64,000 nucleotides of DNA from Massilia litorea (GTDB taxonomy: Bacteria; Pseudomonadota; Gammaproteobacteria; Burkholderiales; Burkholderiaceae_D): positions 2,542,001-2,606,000 of the forward strand of contig NZ_CP062941.1 of NCBI RefSeq assembly GCF_015101885.1, written 5' to 3'. The notes beneath the pieces are model-generated. The model was given only the letters and a program-made list of their open reading frames with translations, had not been told where the DNA came from and ran no database searches. Every line of letters begins with the position of its first letter. Position 1 is the first letter of the stretch. Shown here one piece after another: positions 46,543-53,497 of this stretch. Both the position numbers and the translations under genes were made by a program.

Positions 46543-47712
46543 GTGAGAATTCTTTACCTGTCGCCAGGTTTTCCGCCGAATTCGCATCTGTTCTGCGTCG
46601 CTGCGCGCGCGCGCGGCGCTAACGTCCTTGCCGTAGGCGATATCCCAGAGCAAGATCTGCCGCCGGAAGCGCGCCAGGCATTCGAAGCGTACGTGTTTGA
46701 ACCGCGTATGGGAGAGTACGAACGCTTGCTCGGCGTCGTGCAGTCCCTGGTCGCGCTGTACGGTCCCATCGACTTTGTTGAATCGAACGGCGAGCACTGG
46801 CTCGAAGTGGAGGGCCACCTGCGCGACGACCTCTGCATCGAAGGCCTCTCGGCGCAAGACGTCAGGCGCCTGCGCAGCAAGCTGGCCATGGCGCAGGTTT
46901 TTGAGAAAGCGGGCGTGCCCCACCCGCCTGGCATCCGCTGCGTGTCTCCCGAGGTCGTCAGAGACTTTGCCGCAACGCATGGCCTGCCGCTCGTATTCAA
47001 GCCCGATAGCGGCTCCGGCGCAACGTCCACCTTTCGCGTATCGACACCGGCCGAACTCGACGCCGCGCTGCTTCTGCCGCTCGATAATCACATCGTCCAG
47101 CCCTTTGTCGAAGGCGTCATCGTCACCTTTGATGGCCTGGTCAACCGCGAAGGCGGCGTGGTCTTCTGCACCTCGCATGTCTACGATAGCGGCATCATGG
47201 AAGTGAGAACCGGCACACTCGATGGCTATTATTATTCGATGCGCAGTATTCCCCCGGCGCTCGAGGACGTCGGTCGGCGTGCGTTGGCGGGGTTCGGCCT
47301 GCGCCGGCGCTTCTTCCACCTTGAATTCTTCTGGCGTCCCGACGGGTCCTACCTCGCGCTGGAGATGAACGTGCGCCCGCCAGGCGGCTACACCACCGAC
47401 ATGATGAACCACTCCTGCGACTTCGACGTATATGCATTATGGGCCGCGGTCATGATGGGAGATTTGCTGGAAGACTATCGGTACGAACGCAAATTTCACA
47501 CGGCCCACGCAGGACGGCGCCACGAACGCGTCTATGCGTTGTCACCTGAGACGCTGAGGGAACAGCTTGGGGACACCCTGGTTCTCGTTCAATCCGTTCC
47601 TGACGCGTTCGCATCGACAATGGGCAACACGATGTACATGCTGCGGCACCGGCAACTGGCGCAGCTGCTTGACGCTATCAAATTAGTGCAACTGCCGGCG
47701 GCTCGAAGGTAA
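46543..47712 (+). CDS. ATP-grasp ligase
   Basis: The 389-residue protein has an N-terminal Rossmann-like preATP-grasp domain (ILYLSPGFPPNSHLFCVAARARGANVLAVGDI). The ATP-grasp core carries Lys113 (RSKLAM), Lys153 with the mobile glycine loop KPDSGSGATSTFRV, Glu261 (FHLEFF) and the metal site LEMNVRPPGGYTTDM (Glu274, Asn276, Arg278). Such enzymes make carboxyl-amine or carboxyl-thiol bonds through acyl phosphates, for example dipeptide or carnosine-type ligases. GTG start one base after the methyltransferase stop. An insertion-sequence remnant begins seven bases after its stop codon. Confidence 0.92.
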   Translation: MRILYLSPGFPPNSHLFCVAARARGANVLAVGDIPEQDLPPEARQAFEAYVFEPRMGEYERLLGVVQSLVALYGPIDFVESNGEHWLEVEGHLRDDLCIEGLSAQDVRRLRSKLAMAQVFEKAGVPHPPGIRCVSPEVVRDFAATHGLPLVFKPDSGSGATSTFRVSTPAELDAALLLPLDNHIVQPFVEGVIVTFDGLVNREGGVVFCTSHVYDSGIMEVRTGTLDGYYYSMRSIPPALEDVGRRALAGFGLRRRFFHLEFFWRPDGSYLALEMNVRPPGGYTTDMMNHSCDFDVYALWAAVMMGDLLEDYRYERKFHTAHAGRRHERVYALSPETLREQLGDTLVLVQSVPDAFASTMGNTMYMLRHRQLAQLLDAIKLVQLPAARR

Positions 47713-47719
47713 AGATGAT

Positions 47720-47998
47720 GGCGCTGTTCGCGTTAAGTGTGGAATATGCCGATTGCCGCTCGCAGCAAGGCCTCCGGCGACTTGACGCGAGCGCCGTCGA
47801 GCGCCCAGCGCCAGCCGAGATAGTCGCCGAGGTAAGGGCTGGCAATCCCGCGAAACGGCTGCAGCCAGGCGCGCAGGCGGCTGTGATTCTTCAGGAAGTG
47901 CTCGAACTGGCGTGCTTGCATGCAAACCTCCTCACTGGTGAAGTCCGGGTCGGACCTCAGCCGTTCAGGAAGATTCCACACTTAACGCGAACAGCGCC
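47720..47998. mobile_element. 279-bp insertion-sequence remnant with perfect 26-bp terminal inverted repeats
   Basis: The sequence at 47720-47745 (GGCGCTGTTCGCGTTAAGTG...) is the exact reverse complement of 47973-47998. The element between carries the C-terminal piece of a transposase-like frame on the minus strand. No flanking target duplication is visible (AAGATGAT left, TTTCCGAA right). This is a MITE-like deletion derivative that a full-length relative could still mobilise. The transposase tail suggests IS1595, from memory only. Confidence 0.85.
47733..47981 (-). pseudogene. C-terminal fragment of an IS transposase (IS1595-like)
   Basis: The 82-residue frame includes QARQFEHFLKNHSRLRAWLQPFRGIASPYLGDYLGWRWALDGARVKSPEALLRAAIG. 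The W-L-x-x-F-R/N-G-x-A-x-x-Y-L-x-x-Y-L-x-W pattern resembles the end of IS1595-family transposases. Catalytic residues are absent. The frame starts at a GTG inside one inverted repeat and stops at a TAA inside the other, as expected for an internal deletion of a transposase gene. Confidence 0.65.
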
Positions 47999-48091
47999 TT
48001 TCCGAATGCCGCCGTGCGGTCGTTGGATATGCCGCCATCCCCGACCCACGCAACCGCGCCGAATGGGCCAGTGCTGGCTGAGCGGAACCGG

Positions 48092-48805
48092 TCACGCGCC
48101 AAACGCCCCATCGATCGTGTGCATCGCCCCGGTCACGAAGCCCGCCTCCGGCCCCGCCAGCCAGGCCACCATTCCTGCTACCTCTTCAGGGCGGCCGTGG
48201 CGCTTGATCGCCATGAAGCTGTGCATCAGATCCCGCATCGGGCCGTCTTCCGGGTTGGCGTCGGTGTCGATCGGTCCCGGCTGCACGACGTTGATCGTGA
48301 TACCGCGCGGACCGAAATCACGTGCCAGCCCGCGCGCCAGACCTTGCAATGCGGATTTGCTCAGGGCATAGGAGGCCATGCCGGGCAAGGGCATGCGGTC
48401 GCCGTTCACCGAGCCGATCACGATGATGCGGCCGCCTGTCGGCATTTGCCGCGCGGCTTCCACCGAAGCGTGGTAGGGCGCCTGCACATTGATACGGAAC
48501 AGGCGATCGACTGCATCCGGGTCCTGCTCCAGCGCATCGCCGAAGATGGCAATGCCGGAATTGACCACCAGGATGTCCAACGGACCGCTGTCACGGACCC
48601 GGGCGATGACCGCATCCCGGTCGGCGCTGTCCGTCAGGAATGCCGTGCTCCCTGTTTCCGCGGCGACGAGCTGGGCCGCTTCCGGCGAGCCCGAATAGGT
48701 GAACGTCACCTTCGCGCCGTCCGCGGCAAAGCGCCGGACGATCGCCGCACCGATGCCCCGGCTGCCGCCAAGTACCAGGACCGACTTGTTCGTGAAATCC
48801 GTCAT
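48092..48805 (-). CDS. Short-chain dehydrogenase/reductase (SDR)
   Basis: The 237-residue classical SDR has the NAD(P) motif LVLGGSRGIGAAIVRRF (residues 10-26), a TFTYSGSPEAA segment favouring NADP, NSGI, catalytic Ser and YALSKSALQ (Tyr-xxx-Lys), and the C-terminal VAWLAGPEAGFVTGAMHTIDGAFGA. It reduces or oxidises an unidentified carbonyl or alcohol. Start 48805 has GGAG. It is divergent from a TetR gene that probably controls it. Confidence 0.93.
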   Translation of the reverse strand: MTDFTNKSVLVLGGSRGIGAAIVRRFAADGAKVTFTYSGSPEAAQLVAAETGSTAFLTDSADRDAVIARVRDSGPLDILVVNSGIAIFGDALEQDPDAVDRLFRINVQAPYHASVEAARQMPTGGRIIVIGSVNGDRMPLPGMASYALSKSALQGLARGLARDFGPRGITINVVQPGPIDTDANPEDGPMRDLMHSFMAIKRHGRPEEVAGMVAWLAGPEAGFVTGAMHTIDGAFGA

Positions 48806-48826
48806 GACCAACTCCTTTTTGATTAA

Positions 48827-48842
48827 TGTAACGCATGATACA
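48827..48842. promoter_or_regulatory. Possible TetR operator between SDR and TetR genes
   Basis: The imperfect inverted repeat TGTAACGCATGATACA has arms TGTAnC/GnTACA. It lies in the AT-rich 74-base divergent region. Candidate only. Confidence 0.35.
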
Positions 48843-48879
48843 ATAATCGTCATCGCAGCTGTCAAGGAATTTTTTAATC

Positions 48880-49470
48880 ATGACTACAAAAATATCTGCC
48901 GGCCGTGGCCGCCCGCGCCGGTTCGATCCGGACGAGGCGGTCGTCACCGCGCAGCGCCTGTTCCACGAAAAAGGCTATGACGCCGTGAGCGTTGCGGACC
49001 TGACCAAAGCGCTGGGCATCAACCCGCCCAGCTTCTACGCCGCCTTTGGCAGCAAGGCGGGGCTGTACACACGGATCCTCGATCGCTACGCGGTAACCGG
49101 TGCAATTCCTTTAAAGAAGATTCTGGGACCGGACCGGCCCCTGGCCGAATCGCTGGCGGAGGTACTTGAGGAGGCGGCACGTTGTTACGCCGCCGATGCA
49201 GCCGCTACCGGTTGCATGGTGCTGGAGGGAATACGTTGTAACGACGCGGAAGCGCGCGACGCTGCCCGCGGCTTCCATATCGCTGCGCAAGAGCTTATTC
49301 GCAACGCCATCGCCGAGCGTTATCCGGAGGAGGCGGGTCGGCTGGCTGATTACGTGTGCACCACGATGGCTGGACTGTCGGCAAGCGCCCGCGATGGGCA
49401 AGGCCTGGAGCGCCTGCTGGCGACTGCGCGCCTGGCCGGCAAGGCGCTCGTCCACGTCATCCCCGCCTGA
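48880..49470 (+). CDS. TetR-family transcriptional regulator
   Basis: The 196-residue regulator opens GRGRPRRFDPDEAVVTAQRLFHEKGYDAVSVADLTKALGINPPSFYAAFGSKAGLYTRILDRY, a TetR helix-turn-helix of the branch that pairs with SDRs or other oxidoreductases. A helical ligand domain follows with two close cysteines (GCMVLEGIRC). It is divergent from the SDR gene across 74 bases and probably represses it. Confidence 0.9.
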   Translation: MTTKISAGRGRPRRFDPDEAVVTAQRLFHEKGYDAVSVADLTKALGINPPSFYAAFGSKAGLYTRILDRYAVTGAIPLKKILGPDRPLAESLAEVLEEAARCYAADAAATGCMVLEGIRCNDAEARDAARGFHIAAQELIRNAIAERYPEEAGRLADYVCTTMAGLSASARDGQGLERLLATARLAGKALVHVIPA

Positions 49471-49516
49471 TCGGTCGCTTGGAAATGTCGGCCCGACAAA
49501 CGCGGCGCAGAAAAAC

Positions 49517-49804
49517 TTAACGCTTGTCTGTCGGCGGTGTGCCCGTGGTTGGGGGAGTCGTCGAGGTTGCCCCCGCCCCCTGGCCCGAAGCACCGGTCGT
49601 GCCCGGGCTGCCGGCGCCGCTCTGGACATCGCCGGTCGTACCCATCGAGCCGCTGTTCGTCGTGCCGCTGACGGCCGAGCCGCTTGATGTCGATCCCGTC
49701 GCCGAGCCGCCGCTCGTGTCAGTGTTGCTCTTTTCCATGGAACTACATGCCGCCAGGGACAGTACTGTCATGCTACCGATGAGAATGCCTTGAAACCGTT
49801 TCAT
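49517..49804 (-). CDS. Small Gly/Ser/Thr-rich lipoprotein
   Basis: The 95-residue product has a signal peptide and lipobox LAAC (Cys20). Its mature part is entirely low complexity (TSGGSATGSTSSGSAVSGTTNSGSMG... then TPPTTGTPP). The site AAGGAG before ATG 49804 is strong. It is probably an unstructured outer-membrane-attached lipoprotein. The function is unknown. The 49805-50042 spacer after its promoter side shows no further gene. Confidence 0.7.
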   Translation of the reverse strand: MKRFQGILIGSMTVLSLAACSSMEKSNTDTSGGSATGSTSSGSAVSGTTNSGSMGTTGDVQSGAGSPGTTGASGQGAGATSTTPPTTGTPPTDKR

Positions 49805-50042
49805 GATCATCTCCTTGGGGGTAGGTGTGATCATCATGGATGGGTCGCCAGCTCACGAATATAAGATGGCTTCCAAGGTCGCTGTAGGACATGTCGTACA
49901 GTCCTTATAACGTATGTGCGTCCGGAAACCGTGTACGCCGATGCCGGTGTCCCGCCGCACCTGCGGAAAGTTGGTGACAATTGTTGAGAATTGAGCAAGT
50001 CCACGTCGTTATACTGGTCGGCTCTCTCATCGGACCCGTTCA

Positions 50043-51605
50043 ATGACACGCCTGTTGATTTCCCTCCTGTTTTGCTTCGCGACTGCGGCGCAAGCCGCCG
50101 ACACCTTCACGTTCTCGAATCCGCCCGGCCCGCATGCGGTGGGCCTGCAGGTCGTCCAGCAGTACGACCAGTCGCGCATGTACAAGACGCGCGTCGACAT
50201 GACCACCGGCGAACCGGCGACCGGGAAGCGCACGCGACCCATGCAGATGCTGCTCTGGTATCCCGCCGCGCGCGGCGGCCGGCCGGTCGTCTATCGCGAT
50301 TACATGGATACGATCCCGACCGAGGACGAGTTCGGGCGCAGCCCGGCCGAGGTCGGGCGCGCGACGCAACGCGCGATCGACGGGTACGCCGGCGCGCGAC
50401 GCGACGCGCTGCTGCGCGAGGTCGCGCGACCGATGCTGGCTGTGCGCAATGCCCGTGCGGAAAGCGGCAGCTTCCCGGTTGTGATTTACGCGCCGAGTTT
50501 GTCTGAATCCGCCATGGAGAACGCGGACCTGTGCGAATACCTTGCCAGCCAGGGGTATGTAGTGCTGTCGAGTGCATCGCTGGGTCCGCGCACACGCGCG
50601 ATGACGACGGACCTCGAAGGACTGGAAGCGCAGGCCGCCGACATCGCCTACCTGATCGGCTACGCGAGTTCGCTCCCGCAGGCCGACACGGCCAGGGTGG
50701 CCGTTGTCGGCTTCAGCTGGGGCGGCCTGGCGAATGTGCTGGCGGCGGCCAAGGACGACCGTATCCAGGCGATCGTCAGCCTGGATGGCTCGGTGCGCGG
50801 CACGCGCGAATTCGTCGACGGCGGCAAGGACGCGGCGAAATACGTCACGCCGGCACGCGTCGCCATTCCGATGCTGTTCGTGGGCCGCCGGCCAATGACC
50901 GTGGAAGAGCTGAACCGCGCCGAAGTCGATAGCCGCTATTCCTTCATGAACGAAATGAAGTACGCGGACGTCCACATCGTCACGCTGCTGCCGATGAAGC
51001 ACATGGACTTTTCGTCCTATTCCCTGCGAATGTCGCAGGACGGCCGGTTCGGAGACTATACGCGCGACGACATCGCGCTGGCGCATAGCTGGGCCATGCG
51101 TTACGCACGCCACTTCCTCGATGCCTACCTGAAGAAAGACCCGGCGGGCCTTGCGTTCCTCGACAATTCGCCGGCCGCGAACAAGGCGCCCCCGCACATG
51201 ATGCTCGCCAGTGCTCGTCACGGGTCGGGGCAAATACCGCCGACACTGGAGAATTTCGTCGCCGCGCTGGCTGCGGAGGGCTTCGATCAAGCCATCCCCC
51301 TGTACGCGAAGTTCGCAGCCCAGGACCCCGCTTTCAAGCTGGGGCCGAAGGAGATCTACGGATGGGGCGTGCAACTGGCGAGGCAGAACCGCCCGGCGCA
51401 AGCGCGCGAGATCTTCCGGCTTGGAACGCACCTCAATCCGGACGCCGTCTTCATGATCGATGGACTAGCCGAAATGCAGGCGGCCTCAGGGCAGACGAAG
51501 GAGGCGCTCGGCACCTATCGCCGCGTACTTGCGCTCGATCCGAAACATACCGATGCGGCCAGGTACGTGAAGGAGCATGGAGGACCGTCCGGGGCGGCGC
51601 TTTAA
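50043..51605 (+). CDS. Exported alpha/beta-hydrolase with C-terminal TPR repeats
   Basis: The 520-residue protein has a signal peptide (MTRLLISLLFCFATAAQA) and an alpha/beta-hydrolase domain of the dienelactone-hydrolase/PAF-acetylhydrolase type. The nucleophile elbow is GFSWGG (Ser225), with VSLDGS downstream and His in PMKHMDFSSY (about 320). The last 120 residues form about three TPR-like units (AIPLYAKFAAQDPAFKL, AREIFRLGTHLNPDAVF, ALGTYRRVLALDPKHTDA). It is probably a periplasmic esterase; the substrate is unknown. Good start context at 50043. Confidence 0.85.
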   Translation: MTRLLISLLFCFATAAQAADTFTFSNPPGPHAVGLQVVQQYDQSRMYKTRVDMTTGEPATGKRTRPMQMLLWYPAARGGRPVVYRDYMDTIPTEDEFGRSPAEVGRATQRAIDGYAGARRDALLREVARPMLAVRNARAESGSFPVVIYAPSLSESAMENADLCEYLASQGYVVLSSASLGPRTRAMTTDLEGLEAQAADIAYLIGYASSLPQADTARVAVVGFSWGGLANVLAAAKDDRIQAIVSLDGSVRGTREFVDGGKDAAKYVTPARVAIPMLFVGRRPMTVEELNRAEVDSRYSFMNEMKYADVHIVTLLPMKHMDFSSYSLRMSQDGRFGDYTRDDIALAHSWAMRYARHFLDAYLKKDPAGLAFLDNSPAANKAPPHMMLASARHGSGQIPPTLENFVAALAAEGFDQAIPLYAKFAAQDPAFKLGPKEIYGWGVQLARQNRPAQAREIFRLGTHLNPDAVFMIDGLAEMQAASGQTKEALGTYRRVLALDPKHTDAARYVKEHGGPSGAAL

Positions 51606-51656
51606 GTACCTGCGCCCCAGCACGCTCCGGAAGGGCCGCGCGCCCATTTCCGGCGC

Positions 51657-52292
51657 TTAGCGCGGATAAGTGAATCCGGTGCGGATATCCATCGGCACCA
51701 GGCGCTTTCCCTCGCGCACCATCAGCTTCTGGGGCGGCTCGTCGCCCGCCAGCGCGCGCGGCGCAACGGGCAAGCCTTCGCCCTTGCGCAGCAGCAGGTC
51801 GCAACGTTTGTAGACATTCGGACAGCCCGTCTCCTTGAGCAGCGCCTGCACGACCGGCACCTTCCACATGTCGACGCCGCCGGCATTGAACTGGCAGATC
51901 AGGTAGCCATCGGTGCCGCCGTAGCTGTGCACCAGCAGGCCCGGCAAGCCGTCCTTTTCGCCATCGATTACCTGCACCAGTTCCTGCGGATCGGCGATGG
52001 CGAGCGCCGTGGCGCGGCGCGCGACGGCGGCCCCAACGCGCCGCTTGATCAGCGCATGGTCGACCGGCTCGTCCTCACGCAAGCTCCAGACCCGGGCGGC
52101 GATCTGCGACTTGGCGTTATAGGCCGCCCGGGCCAGGAACTGGCGCGACGAGGATTGCACGATCGCCGTCGCGCCCGGCTTGTTGCGCTCCTGCGGCTTG
52201 CCCTCGACCTTGTCGATGGCGGAGACGTAAATCCACGGGTCGCCGGCGAGGATGCTTTTTTCCTTGCCTTGTTTGATGGTGATGATGAGCAT
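51657..52292 (-). CDS. Truncated RlmI-type 23S rRNA methyltransferase, N-terminal half only
   Basis: The 211-residue frame matches the first half of RlmI-type m5C methyltransferases: the PUA domain (IKQGKEKSILAGDPWIYVSAIDKVEG) and the RRM-like middle domain up to TGCPNVYKRCDLLLRKGEGL and VPMDIRTG. A full RlmI is about 390-400 residues and continues with GxKTGFYLDQR and a SAM-binding Rossmann domain. Here the frame ends DIRTGFTYPR and stops. Only 51 bases separate the stop from the convergent hydrolase gene, so the catalytic half is absent, not frameshifted. It cannot methylate rRNA by itself; it may be a remnant or an RNA-binding protein. Confidence 0.7.
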   Translation of the reverse strand: MLIITIKQGKEKSILAGDPWIYVSAIDKVEGKPQERNKPGATAIVQSSSRQFLARAAYNAKSQIAARVWSLREDEPVDHALIKRRVGAAVARRATALAIADPQELVQVIDGEKDGLPGLLVHSYGGTDGYLICQFNAGGVDMWKVPVVQALLKETGCPNVYKRCDLLLRKGEGLPVAPRALAGDEPPQKLMVREGKRLVPMDIRTGFTYPR

Positions 52293-52389
52293 GTGCGGCT
52301 TTCGTTTTCAGGAACGGGATGATACAGCAAGCCCCCCTGGTCCCGTGCGCCGCGTTCTCCTCCTTTCAAGCTGTGTGGCCGAGGCCGTC

Positions 52390-53079
52390 CTAGCCGATAT
52401 TACTGCCGCGGATATGGCTCAGGCTCTTGTCGTCGCCGCCGGTTCCCGGACTTGGGTCGAGGCTGCCGCTCTTGCCCAGTCCCGTGGACCCGGCGCCGGC
52501 GCCGGTCCCGGCCGTGCCACTGCCCGCGCCGGTGCCGAGCTCGCTGCTACCGGCTGAGCCTGCGCCCATGCCGCCGCCCATCGCGCCCATGCCGCTGCCG
52601 GCGCCGCGTCCCGCGCCGCCCGCCATGCCGCTCATGCTGCCCCCCGAGGAGCCCGGCCCCATGGTCGGGGCGCCGCTGCGGTTAGGATCGGTGCCGTAGA
52701 AGGCGTGGATCTGGTTGGCCCAGGAGACGTCGCTCATGTCGGGCCAGGCGTCCTTGTTGAAGCCAGGCGCGGTTTTCAGGCGCTCTTTCTCGACATTGAG
52801 CACGAAGCGATGGTTGACGGTGTCGAGGTGCAGCGCCTGCCAGGGCACGGCGAACAGTTTCTCGCCCATGCCGAGGAAGCCGCCAAAGGCGAGCACGGCA
52901 TAGGCCACCTGGCCGGTGTTCATGTCGAGCATGATTTCCTTGATGTCGCCGAGGTCTTCCTCGACGCCGTTGACGACGCTGTCGCCGATCAGCGTGTCGG
53001 CACCCATCAGTGCGGGGCCCGGACCGGCGCTGCCGCTGCGCTTGTACATCCCGTATTTGTCACGATCTGCATAGCTCAT
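52390..53079 (-). CDS. PRC-barrel domain protein with Gly-rich tail
   Basis: The 229-residue protein has a PRC-barrel domain at about 25-95 (GADTLIGDSVVNGVEEDLGDIKEIMLDMNTGQVAYAVLAFGGFLGMGEKLFAVPWQAL). A helical segment follows, then a long low-complexity tail of Gly, Ala, Ser and Met (about 130-215). PRC barrels of this type often occur in stress-linked proteins of this order, with unclear function. Start 53079 has GGGAG upstream. Confidence 0.85.
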   Translation of the reverse strand: MSYADRDKYGMYKRSGSAGPGPALMGADTLIGDSVVNGVEEDLGDIKEIMLDMNTGQVAYAVLAFGGFLGMGEKLFAVPWQALHLDTVNHRFVLNVEKERLKTAPGFNKDAWPDMSDVSWANQIHAFYGTDPNRSGAPTMGPGSSGGSMSGMAGGAGRGAGSGMGAMGGGMGAGSAGSSELGTGAGSGTAGTGAGAGSTGLGKSGSLDPSPGTGGDDKSLSHIRGSNIG

Positions 53080-53294
53080 CTCGTTCTCCCTCTGGTCTGT
53101 GTTTCACCTGCCTGCAAAGCCAGTCCCAAGGCTAGGCCGAGGCCTTGCAGCGCCCATGATATGACTCAAACGTGCAGGGGTGCGCGCGCTTGTCACGCGC
53201 GTGTCACGCGACAAGCCCACACTATGCGAACTGCCGCACAGAGCGAGCTCGACAATGTGACTATCCTGACAAGCAGTGTTTCGGAGACTACAAC

Positions 53295-53396
53295 ATGACC
53301 ATCACATCGCGCTGCAACCATCCAGGCCCGCTGGCCAAACTGATTCCGACCGTGTCGGTTACCTCGCTGCTGGCACGCCTGCTGCGCAAACGCTGA
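53295..53396 (+). CDS. Possible 33-residue basic peptide
   Basis: The short frame MTITSRCNHPGPLAKLIPTV followed by SVTSLLARLLRKR has GGAG nine bases upstream. The C-terminus is amphipathic and basic. It lies alone between the PRC-barrel gene (divergent) and the NHL-peptidase gene. Coding status is uncertain. Confidence 0.3.
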   Translation: MTITSRCNHPGPLAKLIPTVSVTSLLARLLRKR

Positions 53397-53497
53397 ACCG
53401 CCGCTGACGCTTACAGCTGAGTTGCCCGGCAGCGCCATCCGTGCAAAGCGAACTGTTCGGTTAAACTCGCTGCTTGTGCAACAGGCGGGCAGCAGCA

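Noticed and set aside
47720..47998. Inverted repeats as a transcription terminator for the ATP-grasp gene
   Set aside because: The arms are 227 bases apart and enclose a transposase fragment; this is a mobile-element structure, not a hairpin terminator.
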